A stretch of 64,000 bases of DNA, taken from Streptomyces justiciae. GTDB taxonomy: Bacteria; Actinomycetota; Actinomycetes; Streptomycetales; Streptomycetaceae. Made by a program: the position numbers and the translations under genes. The stretch covers positions 49,032-113,031 of the forward strand of contig NZ_JADDXU010000027.1 of the NCBI RefSeq assembly GCF_015163075.1. Direction: 5' to 3'. Of this stretch, positions 7,668 to 18,282 are shown one piece after another. A model generated the notes under the pieces. It ran no database searches and had not been told where the DNA came from. It saw nothing but the letters and a program-made list of their open reading frames with translations. Each line of letters begins with the position of its first letter. Within the stretch, counting starts at the first letter, position 1.

Positions 7668-8561
7668 GTGGGCCGGCCACTGCCCGCCGCCGGCCGGTAT
7701 GCGCTGCGGATGGTCTCGCTGGTGGCCGCCCTCGGTGTGTGGCAGGCGCTGACCAGCCTCGACATCGACCTGTGGCTGCGCTTCTCGCAGTTCCCCACGG
7801 TCACCGACGTGGCCCACGCCTTCGCCGACCGGCTGGCCGGGCCCGACTACTGGACCGACCTCACCGACAGCCTGACCCGTATCCTCAGCGGCTTCCTGCT
7901 GGCGGCGGTGCTCGGTGTGGCGACGGGCGTGCTCGTGGCGCGCTCCCGCCTCGCCGAGGACCTGATCGGGCCGGTGCTGGAGGTCGTCCGGCCGATCCCG
8001 GCCATCGCCCTCGTCCCCGTCGCGATCCTCCTCTTCCCCTCCAACGAACAGGGCATCGTCTTCATCACCTTCACCGCCGCCTACTTCCCCGTCCTGGTCT
8101 CCACCCGGCACGCGGTCCGCGCGCTGACGCCCGTGTGGGAGGAGGCGGTGCTGACGATGGGCGGCGGCCGGTGGCGGATCCTCGGCTCGGTCGTCCTGCC
8201 GGGGGCGCTGCCCGGCATCTTCGGCGGGCTGTCGGTCGGCATCGGCGTCTCGTGGATCTGTGTGATCTCCGCCGAGATGATCTCCGGCCAGTACGGCGTC
8301 GGCTACCGCACCTGGCAGGACTACACCGTCGTCGACTACCCGGGCGTCTTCGTCGGCATGGTCACGATCGGCGTCCTCGGCTGGCTCACCTCCACGGCCG
8401 TGGAACTGCTGGGCCGCCGCCTGACCCGCTGGCTGCCACGGACGTCGTACGACGCCGGAGGCCGAGCGAGGAACGTCCGCGCAGCGTCTTCTGCGCGGGA
8501 GCCCAAGTCCGCCGCGTCCGCGCCGAAGACCGAGGAGGCACGCGATGAGCACCTCGTCTGA
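7548..8561 (+). CDS. ABC transporter permease, SsuC/TauC-like
   Basis: The protein has 337 residues from the GTG at 7548, or fewer if translation starts at an ATG inside the repeat (7581, 7611 or 7641). It is a BPD-transp-1 type integral membrane protein with about six helices. The conserved cytoplasmic loop around EEAVLTMGGGRWRILGSVVLPGALPGI is the EAA motif that docks on the ATPase. The first 40 residues are a low-complexity basic array of ten-residue repeats, absent from normal family members and encoded by a DNA tandem repeat. GTGA overlap couples it to the SBP gene, and its end overlaps the ATPase start by 17 bp. It probably imports the ligand bound by the upstream lipoprotein. Confidence 0.9.
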   Translation: MIRRSAGAGVVMRRRAGAGVVMRRRAGAGLVMRRRAGAGLVGRPLPAAGRYALRMVSLVAALGVWQALTSLDIDLWLRFSQFPTVTDVAHAFADRLAGPDYWTDLTDSLTRILSGFLLAAVLGVATGVLVARSRLAEDLIGPVLEVVRPIPAIALVPVAILLFPSNEQGIVFITFTAAYFPVLVSTRHAVRALTPVWEEAVLTMGGGRWRILGSVVLPGALPGIFGGLSVGIGVSWICVISAEMISGQYGVGYRTWQDYTVVDYPGVFVGMVTIGVLGWLTSTAVELLGRRLTRWLPRTSYDAGGRARNVRAASSAREPKSAASAPKTEEARDEHLV

Positions 8562-9345
8562 CATCACCGAAGCCGCTGCCAGGGCACCCCGGGTCACCGA
8601 TGCCCCACCCGCCCACGGCACCCGTCTCACCCTCCGCGCCGCCACCCTCGGCCGCCCCGACGCCCCCGCCGTCACCGGCGTCGACCTCGACGTCGCCCCC
8701 GGCGAGATCCTCACCGTCGTCGGACCGTCCGGCTGCGGCAAGTCGACGCTGCTGCGCACGCTGGCCGGCCTGCTGGCACCCCTCGACGGCGAGGCCGACC
8801 AGGACGGCCGACCGCTGACGGGCCCTTCCGCCGACCGCGCCCTGGTCTTCCAGGAGGACGCCCTCCTGCCCTGGCGCACCCTGCGGGCGAACGTCGAACT
8901 CCCCCTCGCCATCCAGGGGTTGGCCCGCGCCGACCGAAGGCGGCAGGCCTCGGACTGGCTCGCGCGCGTCGGTGTCGGCGACCGGTCCGGGCAGCTGCCG
9001 CACCGCGTCTCCGGAGGCCAGCGCCAACGCGCCCAACTGGCCCGGGCCCTGGCCGGCCGCCCGCGCGCGGTGCTGATGGACGAACCGTTCGGCGCCCTCG
9101 ACGCCCAGACCCGCGCCGGCATGCAGGACCTGCTCGTCGAGGTGCTGCACGGCACGGGCGCGACCGTCGTCTTCGTCACCCACGACGTCGACGAGGCCCT
9201 CTTCCTCGGCGACCGCGTCGCCCTCCTCGGCAACGGCCGCCTCACCGCCGTACGCGACGTGCCGCGCCCCCGCGACCGCACCGCGCGCGACGACCCCGCG
9301 CGGCTCGCGCTGCGGCGCGACGTCCTGTCCTCCCTCGGTTCCTGA
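8545..9345 (+). CDS. ABC transporter ATPase, SsuB/TauB/NrtD-like
   Basis: The protein has 266 residues. It shows Walker A GPSGCGKST, Q-loop FQEDALLPW, the ABC signature VSGGQRQR, Walker B AVLMDEPFGALD and the switch histidine in VTHDVDEA. The ALLPW after the Q-loop is characteristic of the nitrate/sulfonate/taurine group. It energises import through the permease encoded just upstream, with which it overlaps by 17 bp, and is followed 11 bp later by the flavoprotein gene. Residues 1-25 are a short extension before the nucleotide-binding fold. Confidence 0.93.
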   Translation: MSTSSDITEAAARAPRVTDAPPAHGTRLTLRAATLGRPDAPAVTGVDLDVAPGEILTVVGPSGCGKSTLLRTLAGLLAPLDGEADQDGRPLTGPSADRALVFQEDALLPWRTLRANVELPLAIQGLARADRRRQASDWLARVGVGDRSGQLPHRVSGGQRQRAQLARALAGRPRAVLMDEPFGALDAQTRAGMQDLLVEVLHGTGATVVFVTHDVDEALFLGDRVALLGNGRLTAVRDVPRPRDRTARDDPARLALRRDVLSSLGS

Positions 9346-9356
9346 AAGGCCCCTCG

Positions 9357-12143
9357 GTGACCAGCCCCGCGAACACCCCCCTGGCGATCCCCGCCCTCAC
9401 CGACGCCGAGGAACTCTCCTGCGACGTCCTCGTCATCGGCGGCGGCACCGCCGGCACCATGGCCGCGCTGACCGCCGCCGAGCACGGTGCCGACGTGATC
9501 CTCCTGGAGAAGGCCCACGTCCGGCACTCCGGCGCCCTCGCCATGGGCATGGACGGCGTCAACAACGCGGTCATCCCGGGCCGCGCCGAGCCCGACGACT
9601 ACGTCGCCGAGATCACCCGCGCCAACGACGGCATCGTCGACCAGTCCACCGTCCGCCAGACCGCCACCCGCGGCTTCGGCATGGTGCAGCGGCTGGAGTC
9701 GTACGGCGTGAAGTTCGAGAAGGACGAGCACGGCGACTACGCGGTCCGCCAGGTCCACCGCTCCGGCTCCTATGTGCTGCCGATGCCGGAGGGCAAGGAC
9801 GTCAAGAAGGTGCTGTACCGGCAGTTGCGGCGGCGCGAGATGCGGGAGCGGATCCGCATCGAGAACCGGGTGATGCCGGTGCGGGTGCTGACGGCTGAGG
9901 GGCGGGCCGTGGGGGCGGTCGGCTTCAACACCCGTACGGGCGCCTTCGTGACGGTCCGCGCGGGCGCGGTGATCCTGGCCACGGGCGCGTGCGGCCGACT
10001 GGGGCTGCCGGCTTCCGGATACCTGTACGGCACGTACGAGAACCCCACCAACGCCGGTGACGGGTACGCCATGGCCTACCACGCGGGCGCCGAGCTCACC
10101 GGCATCGAGTGCTTCCAGATCAACCCGCTGATCAAGGACTACAACGGCCCCGCCTGCGCCTACGTCGCCAACCCCTTCGGCGGCTACCAGGTCAACCGGC
10201 ACGGCGAACGCTTCGTCGACTCCGACTACTGGTCCGGCCAGATGATGGCGGAGTTCGCGGCCGAGGTGGCATCCGACCGGGGACCGGTCTACCTCAAGCT
10301 CAGCCACCTCCCCGAGGAGTCGGTCTCCGCCCTGGAGTCGATCCTGCACTCCACCGAGCGGCCCACCCGAGGAACCTTCCACGCGGGCCGGGGCCACGAC
10401 TACCGCACCCACGACATCGAGATGCACATCTCCGAGATCGGCCTGTGCGGCGGCCACTCCGCCTCGGGCGTACGGGTCGACGACCACGCCCGCACCACCG
10501 TCCCCCGCCTCTACGCCGCCGGCGACCTGGCCTGCGTCCCGCACAACTACATGATCGGCGCCTTCGTCTTCGGCGACCTCGCGGGCGCGGACGCGGCCCA
10601 GTACGCGGCGTACGAAGGGGAGTTGCCCGCCGACCAGCTCCGTGAGGCGCACGAACTCATCTACCGCCCGCTGCGCAACCCGGACGGCCCGCCGCAGCCC
10701 CAGGTCGAGTACAAGCTGCGCCGCTTCGTGAACGACTACGTGGCCCCGCCGAAGTCGGGGGCCCGGTTGTCGCTCGCCCTGGAGTCCTTCGAGCGGATGC
10801 GGGACGACATCGCCGCGATGGGCGCCCGGACCCCGCACGAGCTGATGCGCTGCGCCGAGGTCTCCTTCATCCGCGACTGCGCGGAGATGGCCGCGCGCGC
10901 GTCCCTGGCCCGCACGGAGTCCCGCTGGGGCCTCTACCACGACCGTCTCGACCACCCCCATCGCGACGACGCGTCCTGGTTCCACCACCTCGATCTGCAC
11001 AAGTCCCCCTCTGGTGCGATGGAGTTCACGGCCCGTCCCGTGGCTCCCTATCTGGTCCCGGTCGAGGAGTTCACCCCGACCGGCGGCCCCTCCCGGCACC
11101 TCGGCGAGGTGCACCCGGAGGAGGTGGCGACGGCGGGGTCGCGGGACCGGGCGCCGGTGGCGACGGGTGCCGGGGGCGACGGCCCGGACCGTTCCGACGG
11201 GGCCGACAGTGCCGACAGCCGGTCCGGACTCTCCGCCCCTCCCGCCGCCGAGCAGTCAGCCACCCGCCTCCTCGAACTGGTGGCCCTCGCCGAGGAGGAG
11301 CCGGAACTCGACGCCCTGCGGCCGTACTTGACCGACCCGGCGGCCACGGTCCGGCGTGAGGCCGTCGCGGTGCTCACCGAGACCCTGCCGCCCGGCACCG
11401 GCCCCGCCCTGGCCGACGCGCTCCGCGACCCCGCCGCCGAGGTCCGTGCCGCCGCCGCGGCCTCGCTGCGCGAGCTGGTCGAGACGCTCCCGCCCGAACC
11501 CGCCCTGCGCGAAGGCCTCGCCGTCGCCCTCCACGAACCCGACCCTGTCGTACGGGCCGCCGCCCTCGACGTCCTGCGTGCCCTGCGGCTGGGCGACACC
11601 GCGCTGTTCACGGGCTCCCTGACGGACGACGACATCGCCGTCCGCATCGAGGCCGTACGCGCCCTCGTCTCGGTCGACGCCGCCGAGGAACTGGCCCGCG
11701 CGGCGACGTCCGACCCGTCCCGCGAGGTCCGCGTCACCTTCGCCAAGGCCCTGGCGACGGTGTCCACAGGGCGCCCCGACGTCGTCCTGCCCACCCTTGC
11801 CACGCTCACGACGGACGCCGACGCCCTGGTCCGAGGCGCCGCCTACGCCGCCCTGGGCACCACCGGATGCCCGGACCCGCTCGCCGAACGCGCGGTGGTC
11901 GCCTTGGCGGACGCCACCTGGCAGGTGCGGTCCGGGGCGGCGACCGCCCTCTCCGGAGCGGCGGCCGACACCGCCGTCCCCGCCCTGGCCAAGGCACTCG
12001 CCGACCCGAACGCCGACGTACGCAAGGCAGCGGTCCTGGCCCTGACCCGACACACGGCCACGGAGTCCGCCCGCGCCGCCCTGGCCACGGCGACGTCCGA
12101 CTCGGACGCGGACGTCAGGGCGTACGCGTCACGAGCGCTGTGA
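9357..12143 (+). CDS. AprA/fumarate-reductase-like flavoprotein fused to a C-terminal HEAT-repeat domain
   Basis: The protein has 928 residues, starting at a GTG with AAAGG upstream. Residues 20-560 form an FAD_binding_2 flavoprotein of the fumarate reductase/succinate dehydrogenase/adenylylsulfate reductase superfamily. The ADP-binding motif VIGGGTAGT is near residue 25, followed by RHSGALAMGMDGVNN, VILATGACGRLG, the substrate-side HISEIGLCGGHSASG and the FAD motif AAGDLA. A linker rich in Gly, Asp and Ser (about 588-630) leads to a 300-residue run of about eight HEAT/PBS-lyase-type helical repeats (typified by DPAAEVRAAAAASLREL). No iron-sulfur motif is present, so electrons likely come from the cluster's ferredoxin. 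HEAT repeats usually bind other proteins; fusion to this flavoprotein is unusual. Reaction and substrate are unknown. Confidence 0.88.
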   Translation: MTSPANTPLAIPALTDAEELSCDVLVIGGGTAGTMAALTAAEHGADVILLEKAHVRHSGALAMGMDGVNNAVIPGRAEPDDYVAEITRANDGIVDQSTVRQTATRGFGMVQRLESYGVKFEKDEHGDYAVRQVHRSGSYVLPMPEGKDVKKVLYRQLRRREMRERIRIENRVMPVRVLTAEGRAVGAVGFNTRTGAFVTVRAGAVILATGACGRLGLPASGYLYGTYENPTNAGDGYAMAYHAGAELTGIECFQINPLIKDYNGPACAYVANPFGGYQVNRHGERFVDSDYWSGQMMAEFAAEVASDRGPVYLKLSHLPEESVSALESILHSTERPTRGTFHAGRGHDYRTHDIEMHISEIGLCGGHSASGVRVDDHARTTVPRLYAAGDLACVPHNYMIGAFVFGDLAGADAAQYAAYEGELPADQLREAHELIYRPLRNPDGPPQPQVEYKLRRFVNDYVAPPKSGARLSLALESFERMRDDIAAMGARTPHELMRCAEVSFIRDCAEMAARASLARTESRWGLYHDRLDHPHRDDASWFHHLDLHKSPSGAMEFTARPVAPYLVPVEEFTPTGGPSRHLGEVHPEEVATAGSRDRAPVATGAGGDGPDRSDGADSADSRSGLSAPPAAEQSATRLLELVALAEEEPELDALRPYLTDPAATVRREAVAVLTETLPPGTGPALADALRDPAAEVRAAAAASLRELVETLPPEPALREGLAVALHEPDPVVRAAALDVLRALRLGDTALFTGSLTDDDIAVRIEAVRALVSVDAAEELARAATSDPSREVRVTFAKALATVSTGRPDVVLPTLATLTTDADALVRGAAYAALGTTGCPDPLAERAVVALADATWQVRSGAATALSGAAADTAVPALAKALADPNADVRKAAVLALTRHTATESARAALATATSDSDADVRAYASRAL

Positions 12144-12159
12144 CGGCTGCCGGCCGACC

Positions 12160-12224
12160 GGCCTCGGGCCGACGACAACCGGCACGCACCCTGCGACGGG
12201 CGCCCAGGCCATGGGCCCGAGGCC
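12160..12224. terminator. Weak candidate terminator between convergent genes
   Basis: GGCCTCGGGCC (12160-12170) and GGCCCGAGGCC (12214-12224) are perfect 11-bp inverted arms with a 43-base loop. A third related copy lies near 12250. The structure falls in the 130-bp space where the flavoprotein gene and recQ converge. The long loop and lack of a T-tract make this only a possible terminator. Confidence 0.35.
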
Positions 12225-12273
12225 ACAGATGCCGGGCGCACCGGTGCTGGGCCTCGGGCGCCACGGCCGACGC

Positions 12274-14262
<1,989 letters not shown>

Positions 14263-14501
14263 AGTCCTGTCCCCCGTACGTCGTCCCTCGACCACTGCCT
14301 CCACGATAGGGGCCCGCACCGACAGCGCCGGAGTTATCCACAGGCTCACCCCGTGACGCTCCGCGTTCACTCCAATGGTCCGCGTCACATGGAGGCGTAC
14401 CGCCCTCCGGGGACATGCTGCTCAGGCGGGCAGGGGAGGCCCGCCTCCCGGACAGCGTGCCTCGACCGGCGCGCGCCACTTCCGCTTCAAGGAGCCCCCG
14501 C

Positions 14502-14996
14502 ATGTTCTCTCGGCCCCTCAAGGCCGCCGTCGCCGTGGCGATAGCCGGTGCCTTCTCCCTGACCGCCGCGCCCGCACAGGCCGCACCCGCGGACGACGCC
14601 GACGTCTGGATCGCCCTGGTCCCCACGTACGCGGCGACCGGCAAGTACGCGTACGAGCCGTTCGCCCCCGGCGGGGGCTACGCCCGCACCAACACGTGCG
14701 TGCCCAACATGGGCTACCACTACGTCAACGCGCAGCTTCGGGACGACCCCGCCGTCGACCCCGCCAAGCCGGAGGTCCTGTTGTACGAGGGCGGGTCCAA
14801 CGCCAGCACGCGCAAGCTGGTCGGCGTGGAATGGAGAGTCCCGATCTCGGCCACGGCCGCCGCGCCGACGCTGTTCGGCAAGACCTTCTTCAAGGACACG
14901 GCGCTGGGCGTCTACTCGCTCCACGCCTGGATCTACAAATCCAACCCCAACGGGCTCTTCGAGGCGTACAACCCGAGGGTGACCTGCCCGGCCTGA
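14502..14996 (+). CDS. Small secreted protein of unknown function
   Basis: This 164-residue protein has a Sec signal peptide (residues 1-27, cleavage after AQA). The mature part has a conserved-looking pattern: GYHYVN, PEVLLYE, VGVEWRVP, LFGKTF, LHAWIYKSNPNG and YNPRVTC. The two cysteines (in NTCVPN and VTCPA) could form one disulfide. I recognise this pattern from uncharacterised exported proteins in several phyla but know of no assigned function. The ATG at 14502 follows AAGGAG by 8 bases. It is a single gene, divergent from recQ and convergent with nuoN, with a strong terminator after it. Confidence 0.8.
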   Translation: MFSRPLKAAVAVAIAGAFSLTAAPAQAAPADDADVWIALVPTYAATGKYAYEPFAPGGGYARTNTCVPNMGYHYVNAQLRDDPAVDPAKPEVLLYEGGSNASTRKLVGVEWRVPISATAAAPTLFGKTFFKDTALGVYSLHAWIYKSNPNGLFEAYNPRVTCPA

Positions 14997-15007
14997 GCGC
15001 ACGCGAA

Positions 15008-15042
15008 AGGGCCCCGGTCCCCCGAGGGGAGACCGGGGCCCT
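15008..15042. terminator. Bidirectional hairpin terminator after the secreted-protein gene and nuoN
   Basis: AGGGCCCCGGTC (15008-15019) pairs perfectly with GACCGGGGCCCT (15031-15042); the loop between them carries CCC/GGG bases that extend the stem. It lies between the stop of the plus-strand secreted protein and the stop of nuoN, so it can serve both. Confidence 0.85.
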
Positions 15043-15059
15043 GCGCACCCGCCCGCAGG

Positions 15060-16709
15060 TCACCGCACGAACACTCCCGCCTGGTTCGCCAGGTCCAGGA
15101 AGTACTGCGGCGCCACACCGAGCACCAGCGTGACCGCGACACCGACGCCGATCGCCGTCATCGTCAGCGGCGACGGCACGGCGACCGTCGGGCCCTCGGG
15201 CCGCGGCTCGCTGAAGAACATCAGCACGATGACGCGGATGTAGAAGAACGCGGCGATCGCGGACGAGATCACACCGACCACGACCAGCGGTGCCGCGCCA
15301 CCCTCCGCCGCCGCCTTGAACACGGCGAACTTCCCGGCGAACCCGGAGGTCAGCGGGATGCCGGCGAAGGCCAGCAGGAACACCGCGAACACGGCCGCGA
15401 CCAGCGGTGAACGGCGGCCGAGCCCCGCCCACTTGGACAGGTGCGTGGCCTCGCCGCCGGCGTCGCGGACCAGCGTGACCACCGCGAAAGCGCCGATCGT
15501 CACGAACGAGTAGGCGGCCAGGTAGAAGAGGACGGACGACACCCCGTCCGGCGTGGTCGCGATGACACCGGCGAGGATGAAGCCCGCGTGCGCGATCGAC
15601 GAGTACGCCAGCAGCCGCTTGATGTCGGTCTGGGTGATCGCGACGATCGCGCCGCCGAGCATGGTGACGATGGCGACGCCCCACATGACCGGCCGCCAGT
15701 CCCAGCGCAGGCCGGGAAGCACGACGTACAGCAGCCGCAGCAGCGCGCCGAACGCGGCCACCTTCGTCGCCGCCGCCATGAACCCGGTCACCGGCGTCGG
15801 CGCGCCCTGGTAGACGTCCGGCGTCCACATGTGGAACGGCACCGCGCCGACCTTGAACAGCAGGCCCATCACGATCATCGCGCCGCCGACCAGCAGCAGC
15901 GCGTCGTTGCCCATGGTGTCCGCGAGGGCCGGGTCGACGTTCGTGACCGTGCCGTCGACGACCTGGGCGATCGTGGCGTACGACACCGAGCCCGCGTAGC
16001 CGTAGAGCAGCGCGATGCCGAACAGGGTGAACGCGGAGGCGAAGGCGCCGAGCAGGAAGTACTTGACCGCGGCCTCCTGCGACATGAGCCGCTTGCGGCG
16101 GGCCAGGGCGCACATCAGGTACAGCGGCAGGGAGAAGACCTCCAGGGCCACGAACAGCGTCAGCAGGTCGTTGGCCGCAGGGAAGATCAGCATGCCGGCG
16201 ACGGCGAAGAGCAGCAGCGGGAACACCTCGGTGGTGGTGAACCCGGCCTTCACGGCCGCCTTCTCGCTGTCGCTGCCCGGCACGGAGGCGGCTTGTGCGG
16301 CGAAGGAGTCGACCCGGTTGCCGTGCGCCTCGGGGTCGAGCCGGCGTTCGGCGAAGGTGAACAGGCCGACCAGGCCCGCCAGCAGGATGGTGCCCTGGAG
16401 GAAGAGCGCCGGTCCGTCGACGGCGATGGCGCCCATCGCCGCGATCCCGGCCTTCGTCGTCGCGTACCCGTCGGCCGCCAGTGCGACGACCGCGGCGAAG
16501 GCGGCGGCCAGCGCCACGGCGGACAGGAACACCTGCGCGTAGTACCGCTGCTTGCGCGGGACGAACGCCTCGACGAGCACCCCGATGATCGCCGCGCCGA
16601 CGACGATCAGCGTGGGCGACAATTGTCCGTATTCGATCTTCGGCGCATCGATCTTCGAGATCGGATCGGCCGCGGTTGTCCACAGGCTGTGGACGGCTGT
16701 TGCGCTCAC
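15060..16709 (-). CDS. nuoN: NADH-quinone oxidoreductase subunit N
   Basis: This 549-residue antiporter-like membrane subunit of complex I forms one of three proton channels in the membrane arm. About 14 helices are evident. The proton-antiporter core shows EVFSLPLYLMCALARRK with its conserved glutamate, LLFKVGAVPFHMWTPDVYQG, FMAAATKVAAF and DIKRLLAYSSIAHAGFIL. It is the last gene of the operon, followed by a strong hairpin terminator. The GTG start overlaps the nuoM stop (GTGA). Confidence 0.96.
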   Translation of the reverse strand: MSATAVHSLWTTAADPISKIDAPKIEYGQLSPTLIVVGAAIIGVLVEAFVPRKQRYYAQVFLSAVALAAAFAAVVALAADGYATTKAGIAAMGAIAVDGPALFLQGTILLAGLVGLFTFAERRLDPEAHGNRVDSFAAQAASVPGSDSEKAAVKAGFTTTEVFPLLLFAVAGMLIFPAANDLLTLFVALEVFSLPLYLMCALARRKRLMSQEAAVKYFLLGAFASAFTLFGIALLYGYAGSVSYATIAQVVDGTVTNVDPALADTMGNDALLLVGGAMIVMGLLFKVGAVPFHMWTPDVYQGAPTPVTGFMAAATKVAAFGALLRLLYVVLPGLRWDWRPVMWGVAIVTMLGGAIVAITQTDIKRLLAYSSIAHAGFILAGVIATTPDGVSSVLFYLAAYSFVTIGAFAVVTLVRDAGGEATHLSKWAGLGRRSPLVAAVFAVFLLAFAGIPLTSGFAGKFAVFKAAAEGGAAPLVVVGVISSAIAAFFYIRVIVLMFFSEPRPEGPTVAVPSPLTMTAIGVGVAVTLVLGVAPQYFLDLANQAGVFVR

Positions 16710-18277
16710 TTGGCCGCCTCCACCTCGGGCTGGGGGTCCTTCTTCTGTACGTCGGACATGGTCGCCTTCACTGCCGGGTTGACGATGTCCGTGACCGGCT
16801 TCGGGTAGACCCCGAGGAAGATCAGCAGGACGATCAGCGGCGCGACGACCACGAGCTCACGGACGCGGAGGTCCGGCATCGCGGACACCTCGGCCTTCAC
16901 CGGGCCTGTCATCGTCCGCTGGTAGAGGACGAGGGTGTAGAGCGCGGCGAGCACGATGCCGAAGGTGGCGATGATGCCGACCACCGGATAGTTCGAGAAC
17001 GTGCCGACCAGCACCAGGAACTCACTGACGAACGGCGCGAGTCCGGGCAGCGACAGGGTCGCGAGGCCGCCGATCAGGAACGTGCCGGCGAGCACCGGGG
17101 CGACCTTCTGCACACCGCCGTAGTCGGCGATGAGCCGCGAGCCGCGCCGCGAGATGAGGAAGCCCGCGACCAGCATCAACGCGGCCGTGGAAATACCGTG
17201 GTTGACCATGTAGAGCGTCGCGCCGGACTGGCCCTGGCTGGTCATCGCGAAGATGCCCATGATGATGAAGCCGAAGTGCGAGATCGACGCGTACGCCACC
17301 AGCCGCTTGATGTCCCGCTGGCCGACGGCGAGCAGCGCCCCGTAGATGATGCTGATCAGCGCCAGGACGAGGATCGCGGGCGTCGCCCACTTCGACGCCT
17401 CCGGGAAGAGCTGGAGGCAGAAGCGGAGCATCGCGAAGGTGCCGACCTTGTCGACAACTGCCGTGATCAGTACGGCGACCGGGGCCGTGGCCTCGCCCAT
17501 CGCGTTCGGCAGCCAGGTGTGCAGCGGCCACAGCGGCGCCTTCACCGCGAACGCGAAGAAGAAGCCCAGGAACAGCCAGCGTTCGGTGTTGGTCGCCATG
17601 TCGAGCGAGCCGTTGGCCCGCGCCTCGGCGATCTCCTGGAGGCTGAAGTTCCCTGCGACCACGTACAGGCCGATCACCGCGGCCAGCATGATCAGGCCGC
17701 CGACCAGGTTGTAGAGCAGGAACTTCACGGCGGCGTACGACCGTTGCGTGGACGCCGCCTCCTCGCCATGCTCGTGGGCACGGTCCCCGAAGCCGCCGAT
17801 GAGGAAGTACATCGGGATCAGCATGGCTTCGAAGAAGATGTAGAAGAGGAAGACGTCGGTGGCCTCGAAGGAGATGATCACCATCGCCTCGACGGCCAGG
17901 ATCAGGGCGAAGAAGCCCTGCGTCGGCCGCCACCGCTTGCTGCCGGTCTCCAGCGGGTCGGCGTCGTGCCAGCCCGCCAGGATGATGAACGGGATCAGCA
18001 GGGCGGTGAGCGCGAGGAGCGCCACCCCGATGCCGTCCACACCCAGTTCGTAGCGGACCCCGAAGTCCGCGATCCAGGAGTGGGATTCGGTGAGCTGGTA
18101 GCGGTCCCCGTCCGGGTCGAAGCGGACCAGGACGACGATCGCGAGGACGAGGGTGGCGAGCGAGACGAGCAGCGCCAGCCACTTGGCGGCGGTGCGCTGC
18201 GCGGCCGGTACGGCGGCCGTGACGACCGCCCCGATCGCGGGGAGCGCCGCCGTCGCTGTCAGCAGAGGAAAGGACAT
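16706..18277 (-). CDS. nuoM: NADH-quinone oxidoreductase subunit M
   Basis: This 523-residue antiporter-like proton channel subunit has IFFEAMLIPMYFLIG, holding the key glutamate of helix 5, KAPLWPLHTWLPNAMGEA with the conserved lysine region, VDKVGTFAMLRF and DIKRLVAYASISHFGFI. It follows nuoL by 5 bp and overlaps nuoN by 4 bp. A 25-residue hydrophilic tail rich in Lys, Asp and Pro follows the last helix. Confidence 0.96.
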   Translation of the reverse strand: MSFPLLTATAALPAIGAVVTAAVPAAQRTAAKWLALLVSLATLVLAIVVLVRFDPDGDRYQLTESHSWIADFGVRYELGVDGIGVALLALTALLIPFIILAGWHDADPLETGSKRWRPTQGFFALILAVEAMVIISFEATDVFLFYIFFEAMLIPMYFLIGGFGDRAHEHGEEAASTQRSYAAVKFLLYNLVGGLIMLAAVIGLYVVAGNFSLQEIAEARANGSLDMATNTERWLFLGFFFAFAVKAPLWPLHTWLPNAMGEATAPVAVLITAVVDKVGTFAMLRFCLQLFPEASKWATPAILVLALISIIYGALLAVGQRDIKRLVAYASISHFGFIIMGIFAMTSQGQSGATLYMVNHGISTAALMLVAGFLISRRGSRLIADYGGVQKVAPVLAGTFLIGGLATLSLPGLAPFVSEFLVLVGTFSNYPVVGIIATFGIVLAALYTLVLYQRTMTGPVKAEVSAMPDLRVRELVVVAPLIVLLIFLGVYPKPVTDIVNPAVKATMSDVQKKDPQPEVEAAK

Positions 18278-18282
18278 CGGTA

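Noticed and set aside
7377..11114. Minus-strand open frame of 1245 codons opposite the transporter and flavoprotein genes
   Set aside because: Antisense shadow; no domain pattern, and the plus strand holds several clear enzyme families.
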